Of a DNA stretch of 64,000 nt, positions 17,100 to 24,916 are shown piece after piece; within the stretch, counting starts at the first letter, position 1, and every line of letters begins with the position of its first letter. The notes under the pieces are model-generated. The model was not told where the DNA came from. It did no database searches and worked only from the letters and a program-made list of their open reading frames with translations. This DNA comes from Bradyrhizobium manausense (GTDB lineage: Bacteria; Pseudomonadota; Alphaproteobacteria; Rhizobiales; Xanthobacteraceae). The position numbers and the translations under genes were made by a program. Location of the stretch: assembly GCF_018131105.1 (NCBI RefSeq), contig NZ_JAFCJI010000005.1:1-64000 (forward strand), in the 5' to 3' direction.

Positions 17100-17231
17100 G
17101 CTGATCCCGCAGGAATTGGTTTATTCAAGGACCGCGCCAAACGTCACGCATGTCGGCTTTGAACACGCGCATTGAAAATCGTGAATGATCGCGCAACCAA
17201 ATGCGTTTTTCAGCGTTATCGGGTGTTTTGC

Positions 17232-17247
17232 GTCGCACAAATGCGAC
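17232..17247 (-). terminator. Possible hairpin terminator after the TPR-CHAT gene
   Basis: GTCGCA and TGCGAC form a 6-bp stem with a 4-nt loop just after the stop codon of the gene at 17253-19847. On the minus strand it is followed by GCAAAACACC, so there is no real T-tract and termination would be weak. Confidence 0.35.
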
Positions 17248-17252
17248 ACCGT

Positions 17253-19847
17253 CTATCGTACCGCACCCTCGCCGATGAGCGCGAACGGGCCCCACATCGC
17301 AGGGTAGGCATTGCGGGGCGACGATGTGTCATCAACGTATGTTAACATCGCGCGCCGTAAAGCTTCGGCTCTGCCGATTCCCGGTTCGTTTTTGAGCAGG
17401 TCGAAAGTCGAAGTGGTCAAGCGGGTGGCAGCTTCCGAATCCACGGCCCAATGCGAAACCAGCAACGCGCGTGCGCCGGCATAGAAGAAGGCGCGCGCCA
17501 GTCCCGACAAGGCCTCGGCGCCGGGCTTGTCGCCGGCGATCGTGTTGCAGGCCGACAATACGACCCAATCCGCATTGAGCTTGAGCTGCGCAACCTCGCT
17601 CGCCGTGAGCAAACCGTCGTCGAGCTCTGACGGCTGATCGGGAATCGACAGCGCGAGCGACGGCTCGCCCACACCCTTGATATCGCCGGCGACGAGACCG
17701 TGTGTCGCAAAGTAGATGATGCTGTATTGAGCAAGCGGTGCGCGCTTGAGCGTCGCTTCGCTGGCATCGCGGCCGAGATGGATGTCGCCCTCCGCCGCAC
17801 CGACATCTTTCGCCACGGCGCTCAGCTCATCCGCAGTATCCGGAAGCTGCGGCAGCGCCTGCGCAAGCCGTGCGCGGTCGACGCCCGCGCCGCGCCAGAA
17901 ATCGGTATACGCTGATGTCACGATGCTGCGTGCGGCAATCTTGCCGCGCGCTGCGCGACGGTCGGGCGCACCGCCCTCAGCGGGATTGAACACGGGATCG
18001 CCAAAGCCGGTCATCGGCTTGACGCCCTCGTCCTTGCGCGCAAAAGCGCGCAAGGATTTCAGGCTGACCACCGACGGCAGCACCGAGACAGCCTGACGCC
18101 GCAGCAGCCAGGCGGCGCTGCGGTAGCCTTCGAGTGTATCAGGGATCGCAGCCTGCGGGCGCTCCGTGACGAGCAGATGAAACGGCAGCGCGGTCAGCGC
18201 GCCCGACGGCACCGTGAGCAGGCTGCGCTTGTCCCTGGTCAGCGCCTCGACCGGGCCGAGCAGCGTCACATAGAGCTCGTTGGCGAGCGCGAGGTCAAAC
18301 AAGCCCGATTTGCCCGAGCCATCGCGCGCCTTGCCGACATCGAGACCTCTGCGGAAAGATGTGACCTTCTGCGCCAGTGCATCGGCGCCAAGCGGAATCT
18401 CCTTCCAGTCGGCTCCCTCCCGCGTGATCGCGATGACATAGCTGCGCTTGTCGACGACCGCGTAGAGCACCATGGCTTCGTCGGCCGACAGCAGGGGCTG
18501 AACGTCCCTGACCGTCAGAGGCAGCGGATTGGAGAGCGAGGCGTAGTCGGGAAACTCGACGGCGAGCGTCTTCTGCAATCCGGTGCGCTCGCTTGCGATA
18601 ACCGCGATCCGCGCGCGGCTGCGCTGCTCGGAGCCGAGATCGCGTTGCGCCGACGGCTTCGACACAGCCGTGATAATCGCCTTGTCGAGAGCCTCAGACT
18701 CAGCTGCCAGATCCTGGTCCTTGCGCACCAGCTCGGCGAGCCGGTCGCTGCCGGCGGCAAGCCGCACGGCGAGCTTGTTCACCGCCGATGCCGCGGAGGA
18801 TTGCGTGCCGCGCTGGATTGCAGCGAGCGCCTCGTCCAGCGCCTTGTCTTGCGGCAGCAGCGATTGCTGGCGCGCCGCAAACAGGATTGGAAGCACGATA
18901 CGCAGCTGCGCGCGACCGCCCGCGAGTGTCTTTTCCGCGAGCGGCAGCGCGTCCGCAGTTCGCCCGGCCACATGGAGAAAATAGGCGAGATTGCCGGTCG
19001 ATGTCGCGACATCGGGATGATCGGGCCCAAGCGCACGCTCGCGGATGGCGAGCGCGCGGCGATAGAGCGGCTCGGCATCGGCATAACGCTGCTGATGCTC
19101 GTAGAGGCCGGCGAGATTGTTGAGCGAGCGCGCGACGTCGGGATGATCCGCTCCCAGCGCCTTCTCACGGATGGCGAGCGAACGCTTGATCGGCGCTTCG
19201 GCATCGGCATCACGGCCGAGATCGCGATAGAGCTGGCCAAGATTGTTCAGCAGCGTCGCGACCGCCGGATGCTCGGGACCGCCAACTTTTTGAAAGATCG
19301 CGAGCGCGCGCTGGAACAACGGCTCGGCCTCTGCGAGACGTTCCTGCTTCACATAGAGCGTGGCGAGATTGTTGAGAGACTGGCCGACATCGGGATGCTC
19401 GCGCGACAGCGTCCTTTCGCGAATGGCCAGCGCTCGCCTGAACAGCGGCTCGGCATCCGTGAAGCGGCCCTGCCGCTGATCGAGCGCGGCGAGATTGTTC
19501 AGCACCGGTGCGATCTCGACGCTGTCGAGGCCGGTCCCCTTCTCCATCAACGCGATGGCGCGCTTGTAGATCGGCTCGGCCTGATCGTCGTGCCCCTGGT
19601 CGGCATAGATCTGCGCGAGGTTGTTGAGCGCCGCAGCGAGATCGCGGTTGTTATTGGACTTCTCGAGCGAGGCCACCATGGCCTGCGCCAAAGGCAACGC
19701 TTCGGCATATTTCCCGGCGGTTCTGAGCGCATTGATCCGCGTGCTTTGACCGGAGAGATCGCCTTTCTGGGCAAGGCCCGGCGTGGCCAGCGATGCCGTG
19801 ATCGCGAGCGCCAGGCCTGCGACCCATGCCAAACGACGACGTGCCAT
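17253..19847 (-). CDS. Secreted TPR-CHAT protein (caspase-like protease domain)
   Basis: An 864-residue protein. Residues 1-26 look like a signal peptide ending in GLAQ. Residues about 35-310 hold repeated 42-residue kinesin-light-chain-type TPR units (ERALGPDHPDVA repeats). The C-terminal third is a CHAT domain of the caspase/separase clan, with the histidine in YFATHGLV (H716) and the cysteine in VLSACNTIAG (C767), both catalytic residues kept. TPRs probably bind a partner or substrate and the CHAT domain would cleave it. It lies between pckA and chvI but no link to carbon metabolism is known. The signal peptide argues against a cytoplasmic defence role. Confidence 0.88.
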   Translation of the reverse strand: MARRRLAWVAGLALAITASLATPGLAQKGDLSGQSTRINALRTAGKYAEALPLAQAMVASLEKSNNNRDLAAALNNLAQIYADQGHDDQAEPIYKRAIALMEKGTGLDSVEIAPVLNNLAALDQRQGRFTDAEPLFRRALAIRERTLSREHPDVGQSLNNLATLYVKQERLAEAEPLFQRALAIFQKVGGPEHPAVATLLNNLGQLYRDLGRDADAEAPIKRSLAIREKALGADHPDVARSLNNLAGLYEHQQRYADAEPLYRRALAIRERALGPDHPDVATSTGNLAYFLHVAGRTADALPLAEKTLAGGRAQLRIVLPILFAARQQSLLPQDKALDEALAAIQRGTQSSAASAVNKLAVRLAAGSDRLAELVRKDQDLAAESEALDKAIITAVSKPSAQRDLGSEQRSRARIAVIASERTGLQKTLAVEFPDYASLSNPLPLTVRDVQPLLSADEAMVLYAVVDKRSYVIAITREGADWKEIPLGADALAQKVTSFRRGLDVGKARDGSGKSGLFDLALANELYVTLLGPVEALTRDKRSLLTVPSGALTALPFHLLVTERPQAAIPDTLEGYRSAAWLLRRQAVSVLPSVVSLKSLRAFARKDEGVKPMTGFGDPVFNPAEGGAPDRRAARGKIAARSIVTSAYTDFWRGAGVDRARLAQALPQLPDTADELSAVAKDVGAAEGDIHLGRDASEATLKRAPLAQYSIIYFATHGLVAGDIKGVGEPSLALSIPDQPSELDDGLLTASEVAQLKLNADWVVLSACNTIAGDKPGAEALSGLARAFFYAGARALLVSHWAVDSEAATRLTTSTFDLLKNEPGIGRAEALRRAMLTYVDDTSSPRNAYPAMWGPFALIGEGAVR

Positions 19848-19940
19848 GAATCCTCGCTGCCGACCTCGGACCGATCACGATCTTGGGTCGCGGCGATGGG
19901 AGGCGACGTTCAATGGGCCGCAGTTGGTCCGCGCGGACTT

Positions 19941-20675
19941 CTAGCCGGACTTGGCCCGCGCCTCGCCTGCCAGGCGGACCAGCATCTTGCGCAGCGCCGT
20001 GCCATCCGTGACCCGCTCTGGAAAGTCCAGCCGCAGCGCGGTCTGGCCGTCCTGCATGTCGAGGCCCTCGGGGTCGCAGCCGGTGCAGCGCCAGTCGCCT
20101 GCAGCAGCGCCCAGAAGCTTCGTTGCATAAAGGCCCATGGCGTCGCGGTGGTCGGCATTCATATGCTCGACAGCGCCCTCCTCCGCAGCCAGCAGGTCCT
20201 CTGTTCCGCCGAGATCCGTGAGGAACTGCTCCGGCTTGAGATCGACGATTCGGCCGAAGCCGGCCACCAGATGGGTTCCAGTGGGGCGAATCCGGAAGAA
20301 GGAAAAATCCTTAAATGAGACAAAGGCTTCCGCCGACGGATGAGCATTGAGATACCGCCGCTGAAGCAGATCTTTCTCACTTCCGGCCTGCTCGGCCCGG
20401 CCGGACAGCATGATCCGGGCGCCTTCGAGCGGATCGCCGGCGGCGCGCTCGTCCAGCATCAGGGAGACCCTGACGTCGCCAAGGATATTCCTGGTGTGGA
20501 CGGCCAATCGGGAGATCAGCAGGATCGGCGAACCATCGGGGTGGCTGGCCAAATTGACCAGGGAACAATAGGGATCGCCGCTATCAGGCATGAGGGTTGC
20601 GAGCGCGCCCTGCCGCGAGCGCCTGAGCAGCGATTTGGCGAGCTTTTCGGGAGCGAAATCGGGGGTCGGTTGCAT
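19941..20675 (-). CDS. HugZ-like pyridoxamine 5-phosphate oxidase-fold protein
   Basis: A 244-residue protein: a split-barrel FMN-binding-like domain (residues 10-150: GALATLMPDSGDPYCSLVNLASHPDGSP, LMLDERAAGDPLEGARIML) followed by a DUF2470-like C-terminal region with VEHMNADHRDAMGLYATKLLGA. This two-part architecture is that of the HugZ/HutZ family, of which some members degrade heme. The start ATG at 20675 is preferred over an upstream in-frame ATG. It is divergent from chvI. No heme-uptake genes are nearby, so the substrate stays open. Confidence 0.85.
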   Translation of the reverse strand: MQPTPDFAPEKLAKSLLRRSRQGALATLMPDSGDPYCSLVNLASHPDGSPILLISRLAVHTRNILGDVRVSLMLDERAAGDPLEGARIMLSGRAEQAGSEKDLLQRRYLNAHPSAEAFVSFKDFSFFRIRPTGTHLVAGFGRIVDLKPEQFLTDLGGTEDLLAAEEGAVEHMNADHRDAMGLYATKLLGAAAGDWRCTGCDPEGLDMQDGQTALRLDFPERVTDGTALRKMLVRLAGEARAKSG

Positions 20676-20915
20676 CGGCTTTCTCGGTCCAGGTGGTTGC
20701 AAGGCGAGCCTTTTTTCGGGTAAACCCGAGCCCGGTTATGGGTCGATATGCGGCGAATCCGCCGCGTTTCGTGGAACTTGGTCACACTTCAGCCCAGCTT
20801 GCATTGCTCGGTGACACGGTTCGAACGCCAAATTCGGCACCCATGTATGCGGCGCATCAGTGGATTGCTCGCCGTTTAAGCCACGACCCAAACGGAAAGC
20901 AGAAAGCAGAGGCTC

Positions 20916-21617
20916 ATGCCCACAATCGCTTTGGTCGACGACGACCGCAACATTCTCACATCCGTCTCGATCGCGCTGGAAGCCGAAGGCTACCGCATCA
21001 TGACTTATACCGACGGCGCCTCCGCACTTGACGGCTTCCGCACCACCCAGCCCGATCTTGCCATCCTCGACATCAAGATGCCGCGCATGGACGGCATGGA
21101 GACGCTGCGCCGCCTCAGGCAGAAGTCCGACCTGCCGGTGATCTTCCTGACCTCCAAGGACGAAGAGATCGACGAGCTGTTCGGCCTCAAGATGGGCGCG
21201 GACGATTTCATCCGCAAACCGTTCTCGCAACGCCTTCTGGTCGAACGCGTCAAGGCGGTGCTACGCCGCTCGGCGCCGAAGGATCCGACCGTGGCGCCGA
21301 AGGAGAACGACGCCAAGGCGCTCGACCGCGGCCTGCTGCGCATGGATCCGGAACGGCATACCTGCACCTGGAAGAACGAGCCGGTGACGCTGACGGTCAC
21401 CGAATTCCTGATCCTCCAGGCGCTGGCGACCCGGCCCGGCGTGGTCAAGAGCCGGAACGCGCTGATGGACGCCGCCTATGACGACCAGGTCTATGTCGAC
21501 GACCGCACCATCGACAGCCACATCAAGCGGCTGCGCAAGAAGTTCAAGGTGGTCGACAACGATTTCGAGATGATCGAGACGCTCTACGGCGTCGGCTACC
21601 GCTTCAAGGAAGCCTGA
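20916..21617 (+). CDS. chvI: Two-component response regulator ChvI
   Basis: A 233-residue OmpR/PhoB-type regulator. The receiver domain has the acidic cluster VDDDRN and the phosphate acceptor D52 in LAILDIKMPRMDG; the winged helix has VTLTVTEFLILQALATRPGVVKSR and DDRTIDSHIKRLRKKF. It is followed by its sensor kinase ChvG, then hprK, EIIA and HPr, the conserved alphaproteobacterial order. In Agrobacterium and Sinorhizobium (ChvI/ExoS) it controls acid response, exopolysaccharide, motility and symbiosis or virulence genes. Confidence 0.94.
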   Translation: MPTIALVDDDRNILTSVSIALEAEGYRIMTYTDGASALDGFRTTQPDLAILDIKMPRMDGMETLRRLRQKSDLPVIFLTSKDEEIDELFGLKMGADDFIRKPFSQRLLVERVKAVLRRSAPKDPTVAPKENDAKALDRGLLRMDPERHTCTWKNEPVTLTVTEFLILQALATRPGVVKSRNALMDAAYDDQVYVDDRTIDSHIKRLRKKFKVVDNDFEMIETLYGVGYRFKEA

Positions 21618-21651
21618 GGCGCTCGCGCCTTCACGACAGACGAGGGCTGCG

Positions 21652-21676
21652 CCGGTTCTGATTCCATCAGAACCGG
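21652..21676. repeat. Perfect 11-bp hairpin between chvI and chvG
   Basis: CCGGTTCTGAT and ATCAGAACCGG flank a 3-nt TCC loop, 34 bp after the chvI stop and about 57 bp before chvG. No T-tract follows. It could attenuate or process the message so that regulator and sensor are made in different amounts, or be a dispersed palindrome. Confidence 0.6.
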
Positions 21677-21732
21677 GCATGCTCTAGGATGCGGGGACCG
21701 TCGCACGAGCTGTCCTAACGCGGGCGTAAGCA

Positions 21733-23523
21733 TTGCTTGACCGAACGCAGCCTGATCCGAGTTCGAACGCCGAGGACATTGCATCCCACGGCGCCTCGGA
21801 TCATGAGGACAAGCCTGTTGCGAAAGGCTGGGGGCCGCTGAACTGGCTCAAGCGCGCCGGGCAATTCTTCTTTGCGCTGTCCTTCTCCAGCCTGACCCGT
21901 CGCATCGTCTCGCTCAATCTCGCCGGCCTCGTCGCGCTGGTCGCGAGCATCCTGTATCTGTCGCAATTCCGCGCCGGCCTGATCGACGCCCGCGCGCAGA
22001 GCCTCCTGGTGCAGGCCGAGATCATCGCCGGCGCCATCGGCGCGTCGGCGACGGTGCAGACCAACGCGATCACCGTCGACCCCGATCGGCTGCTCGACCT
22101 GAAGCTGGGCGAGAGCTACGGCGGAATGGACGATTCGCTGGATTTTCCGATCAATCCCGAGCGCGTGGCGCCGGTGTTGAGCACCCTGATCTCGCCGACC
22201 AAGACCCGTGCGCGGATTTTCGATCCCAACGGGAGCGTGCTGCTCGACAGCCGTGATCTCGACAGCGTGCGCGGCTTTCCACTGCCGCCGCTGTCGGAAA
22301 AGCCAGGCCTCTTCGAACGCATCATGGTCCCGGTGCGGACCTATCTGAACCGCGGCGATCTGCCGCTCTATCGCGAACTCGGACGCGAGAACGGCAAGGG
22401 CTATGCGGAGGTGGCCGATGCGCTGCAAGGCCAGAAGCGCTCGATGGTGCGGGTTGATGCCCGCGGCGAGGTAATCGTCTCGGTCGCAGTCCCCGTACAG
22501 CGCGCCCGCGCCATCCACGGCGCGCTGATGCTGTCGACCCAGGGCGACGAAATCGATCAGATGGTCACGGCCGAGCGCCTCGCGATCCTGAGGGTCGGCG
22601 GCGTCGCCGCGGCGGTCATGATCATGCTGTCTCTGCTGCTTGCGAGCACCATCGCGGGCCCGGTGCGCCGGCTCGCCGACAGCGCCGAGCGGGTCCGCCG
22701 CCGCATCAAGACCCGCGTCGAGATTCCTGATTTCACCCGCCGGCGAGACGAGATCGGTCATCTCTCCGGCGCGCTGCGCGACATGACCAGCGCGCTCTAC
22801 AAGCGGATCGAGGCGATCGAAATGTTCGCCGCTGACGTCGCCCACGAATTGAAGAACCCGTTGACCTCGCTGCGCTCCGCGGTCGAGACGATGCCGCTGG
22901 CGCGCAACGAGAACAGCCGCGCCCGCCTGCTCGAGGTGATCGAGCACGACGTCAAGCGGCTCGACCGGTTGATTTCGGACATCTCGGACGCCAGCCGGCT
23001 CGACGCCGAGTTGCAACGGCAGGATGCGACGCCGGTCGATCTCAGGCGACTCCTCGGCACGCTGGTTTCGGTCGCCAATGAAACCAAGCTCGGCCACGAC
23101 GTCGCCGTCGAGGCGCGCTTCGAGGGCCGCAACGCGAGCGATACCTTCGCTGTCACCGGCCATGATTCACGGCTCGGGCAGGTGGTCTCCAACCTGCTCT
23201 CCAACGCGCAATCCTTCTCGGAAGCCGGCAGCAAGGTGCGCCTGGTCTGCCGTCGTGTCCGCGGCGAGATCGAGATCGTGGTCGATGACGACGGCCCCGG
23301 CATCCGCGACGATGCACTGGAGCGGATTTTCGAGCGCTTCTACACCGACCGGCCGCATCAGGGCTTTGGCCAGAATTCCGGCCTTGGCCTGTCGATCTCC
23401 AAGCAGATCGTCGACGCCCATGGCGGGCGCATCTGGGCCGAGAATCGCGCCGGTCCGGCCGACGAGGACGGGGCGCCGACGGTCGCCGGCGCGCGCTTCG
23501 TGGTGAGATTGCCGGCGCTATGA
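21733..23523 (+). CDS. chvG: Sensor histidine kinase ChvG
   Basis: A 596-residue kinase with a membrane segment at about residues 60-78 (SLNLAGLVALVASILYL), a large periplasmic sensor region, a second membrane segment around 290-310, a HAMP linker, the H-box FAADVAHELKNPLTSL with H371, and an ATPase domain (VVSNLLSNAQSFS, VVDDDGPGIRDD, GLGLSISKQIV). Partner of ChvI. Start TTG 21733 is the most upstream plausible one; the first 40 residues are poorly conserved, so the true start is uncertain. The stop overlaps the start of hprK by 4 bp, implying coupled translation. Confidence 0.92.
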   Translation: MLDRTQPDPSSNAEDIASHGASDHEDKPVAKGWGPLNWLKRAGQFFFALSFSSLTRRIVSLNLAGLVALVASILYLSQFRAGLIDARAQSLLVQAEIIAGAIGASATVQTNAITVDPDRLLDLKLGESYGGMDDSLDFPINPERVAPVLSTLISPTKTRARIFDPNGSVLLDSRDLDSVRGFPLPPLSEKPGLFERIMVPVRTYLNRGDLPLYRELGRENGKGYAEVADALQGQKRSMVRVDARGEVIVSVAVPVQRARAIHGALMLSTQGDEIDQMVTAERLAILRVGGVAAAVMIMLSLLLASTIAGPVRRLADSAERVRRRIKTRVEIPDFTRRRDEIGHLSGALRDMTSALYKRIEAIEMFAADVAHELKNPLTSLRSAVETMPLARNENSRARLLEVIEHDVKRLDRLISDISDASRLDAELQRQDATPVDLRRLLGTLVSVANETKLGHDVAVEARFEGRNASDTFAVTGHDSRLGQVVSNLLSNAQSFSEAGSKVRLVCRRVRGEIEIVVDDDGPGIRDDALERIFERFYTDRPHQGFGQNSGLGLSISKQIVDAHGGRIWAENRAGPADEDGAPTVAGARFVVRLPAL

Positions 23524-23984
23524 GCCAAGGCAGCTTGAACGAAGGCGGGCCGAGCGTTCACGCCTCCGCGGTCAAGGTCGGATCCCGGGCGGTGCTGATC
23601 CGCGGGCCTTCGGGCGCCGGCAAGTCGCGCCTTGCGTTCGATTTGATCATGGCGGGGCGCTCGGGCGTGATCGAAAGCGCCGTCCTGGTCGGCGACGACC
23701 GTGTCCATCTGGCGACAGTCGGCGATGAAATTGTAGTCCGGCCCGCTCCGCTCCTGGCCGGGTTGATCGAGATCCGTGGGCTCGGAATTCGCCGCTGCGA
23801 CTTCGTGGAGCATGCGACGGTCGGTCTCGTGGTCGACCTGGCCGCCGACGACGGCGACCGCCTGCCGCCGCCGGAAGCCCTGAAAACCACCATTTTGGGT
23901 GTCGAAATACCGCGTTTCCCTGTGAGCCGTGACTATTCGCCGCTCCCATTGGTTGTCGCGGCCTTGACCACTACCAAGAGTTAA
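23520..23984 (+). CDS. hprK: HPr kinase/phosphorylase, short alphaproteobacterial form
   Basis: A 154-residue protein, only the C-terminal catalytic half of the Firmicutes enzyme. The Walker A loop is GPSGAGKS (residues 29-36), VGDDRVHL holds the acidic pair, and LIEIRGLGI is the HprK signature. It phosphorylates the regulatory serine of HPr. It overlaps chvG by 4 bp (ATGA) and is followed by EIIA and HPr genes, so it joins two-component sensing to the PTS regulatory chain. Confidence 0.93.
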   Translation: MSQGSLNEGGPSVHASAVKVGSRAVLIRGPSGAGKSRLAFDLIMAGRSGVIESAVLVGDDRVHLATVGDEIVVRPAPLLAGLIEIRGLGIRRCDFVEHATVGLVVDLAADDGDRLPPPEALKTTILGVEIPRFPVSRDYSPLPLVVAALTTTKS

Positions 23985-24191
23985 CCTTCGGCTAACCCGT
24001 GAGGCGATTGTTTGAAGGGAATTGGTAACCATATGAACCCCACACTCGCGACCGAGTAGACCGGCGCAGCTCCCCTTATCCATCCGTCTAGATTCAGGGA
24101 GATGCGCAACATCCCCCCTTGCGCGGGGGCTCTGGATGGTCAAAGTGGCGCGTTCGTGCGGTGCACCAAAAGCGCCCGCGGGAGTTTTCCG

Positions 24192-24593
24192 ATGATTGGT
24201 CTAGTACTTGTGACCCACGGGCGCCTTGCCGACGAATTCAAGGCAGCGCTTGAACATGTCATGGGCCCACAAAAGCAAATCGAAGCGATTACGATCGGCG
24301 CTGAAGATGATTCCGATCTCTGCCGAAGCGACATCATCGAAGCGGTTAACCGCGTCGATTCGGGCGACGGCGTTGCGATTCTCACCGACATGTTCGGCGG
24401 CACACCGTCGAACCTCGCGATCTCATGCATGAGCCGGCCCAAGGTCGAAGTGCTCGCGGGCATCAACCTGCCCATGCTGGTCAAGCTCGCCAAGGTGCGC
24501 GAGGAGCGTCCGCTCCCCGACGCGATCGCAATGGCGCAGGAGGCCGGGCGCAAATACGTCACCATCGCCAGCCGCGTGCTCGCCGGCAAATGA
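24192..24593 (+). CDS. PTS mannose-family EIIA component
   Basis: A 133-residue single-domain EIIA of the mannose family. H9 in VTHGRLADEF is the phosphorylated histidine, and ILTDMFGGTPSNLA is the second family block. No EIIB/C/D genes follow, so it is taken as a regulatory EIIA that receives phosphate from HPr rather than part of a sugar transporter. The ATG at 24192 starts the conserved MIGLVLVTHG; a longer frame to 24102 lacks similarity. The stop overlaps the HPr start (ATGA). Confidence 0.93.
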   Translation: MIGLVLVTHGRLADEFKAALEHVMGPQKQIEAITIGAEDDSDLCRSDIIEAVNRVDSGDGVAILTDMFGGTPSNLAISCMSRPKVEVLAGINLPMLVKLAKVREERPLPDAIAMAQEAGRKYVTIASRVLAGK

Positions 24594-24907
24594 GCGACGA
24601 CGCGCCACAAGCGGGGACAGGCGTGCCCGCGGGCGCGGTTTCCAAAGAGCTCCTGATCATCAACAAGCGCGGCCTGCATGCGCGCGCCTCGGCGAAGTTC
24701 GTCCAGGCCGTCGAGCGCTTTGACGCGCAGGTGTGGGTGACGCGCGGCGGCGAGACCGTCGGCGGCACCTCGATCATGGGCCTGATGATGCTCGCGGCAG
24801 GACCGGGCACGACCATCACGGTCGCGGCCGCCGGCGCGGATGCGGAGGCTGCGCTTGCGGCGATCACCGAGCTCGTTGAAAGCAAGTTCAACGAGGAAGG
24901 GGTTTAG
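24590..24907 (+). CDS. Phosphocarrier protein HPr
   Basis: A 105-residue HPr with an N-terminal extension of about 17 residues. H30 in KRGLHARASAKF is the EI-phosphorylated histidine (H15 in E. coli), and S61 in GGTSIMGLMML is the residue targeted by HprK (S46 equivalent). The start codon overlaps the EIIA stop. With hprK and EIIA it forms the regulatory PTS chain; enzyme I is not in the window. The gene ends 9 bp from the convergent GT39 stop. Confidence 0.94.
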   Translation: MSDDAPQAGTGVPAGAVSKELLIINKRGLHARASAKFVQAVERFDAQVWVTRGGETVGGTSIMGLMMLAAGPGTTITVAAAGADAEAALAAITELVESKFNEEGV

Positions 24908-24916
24908 GCCCCGCGA

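Noticed and set aside
17253..19847. TPR-CHAT gene as part of a type III-E CRISPR (Craspase) system
   Set aside because: No CRISPR repeats or Cas7-11-like gene in the window, and the protein has a signal peptide.
18177..20318. A 713-codon plus-strand frame antisense to the TPR-CHAT and HugZ-like genes
   Set aside because: Its periodicity simply mirrors the TPR repeats of the opposite strand and no domain is seen.
21715..23163. A 482-codon frame antisense to chvG
   Set aside because: Shadow of the kinase gene; no ribosome-binding site or family similarity.
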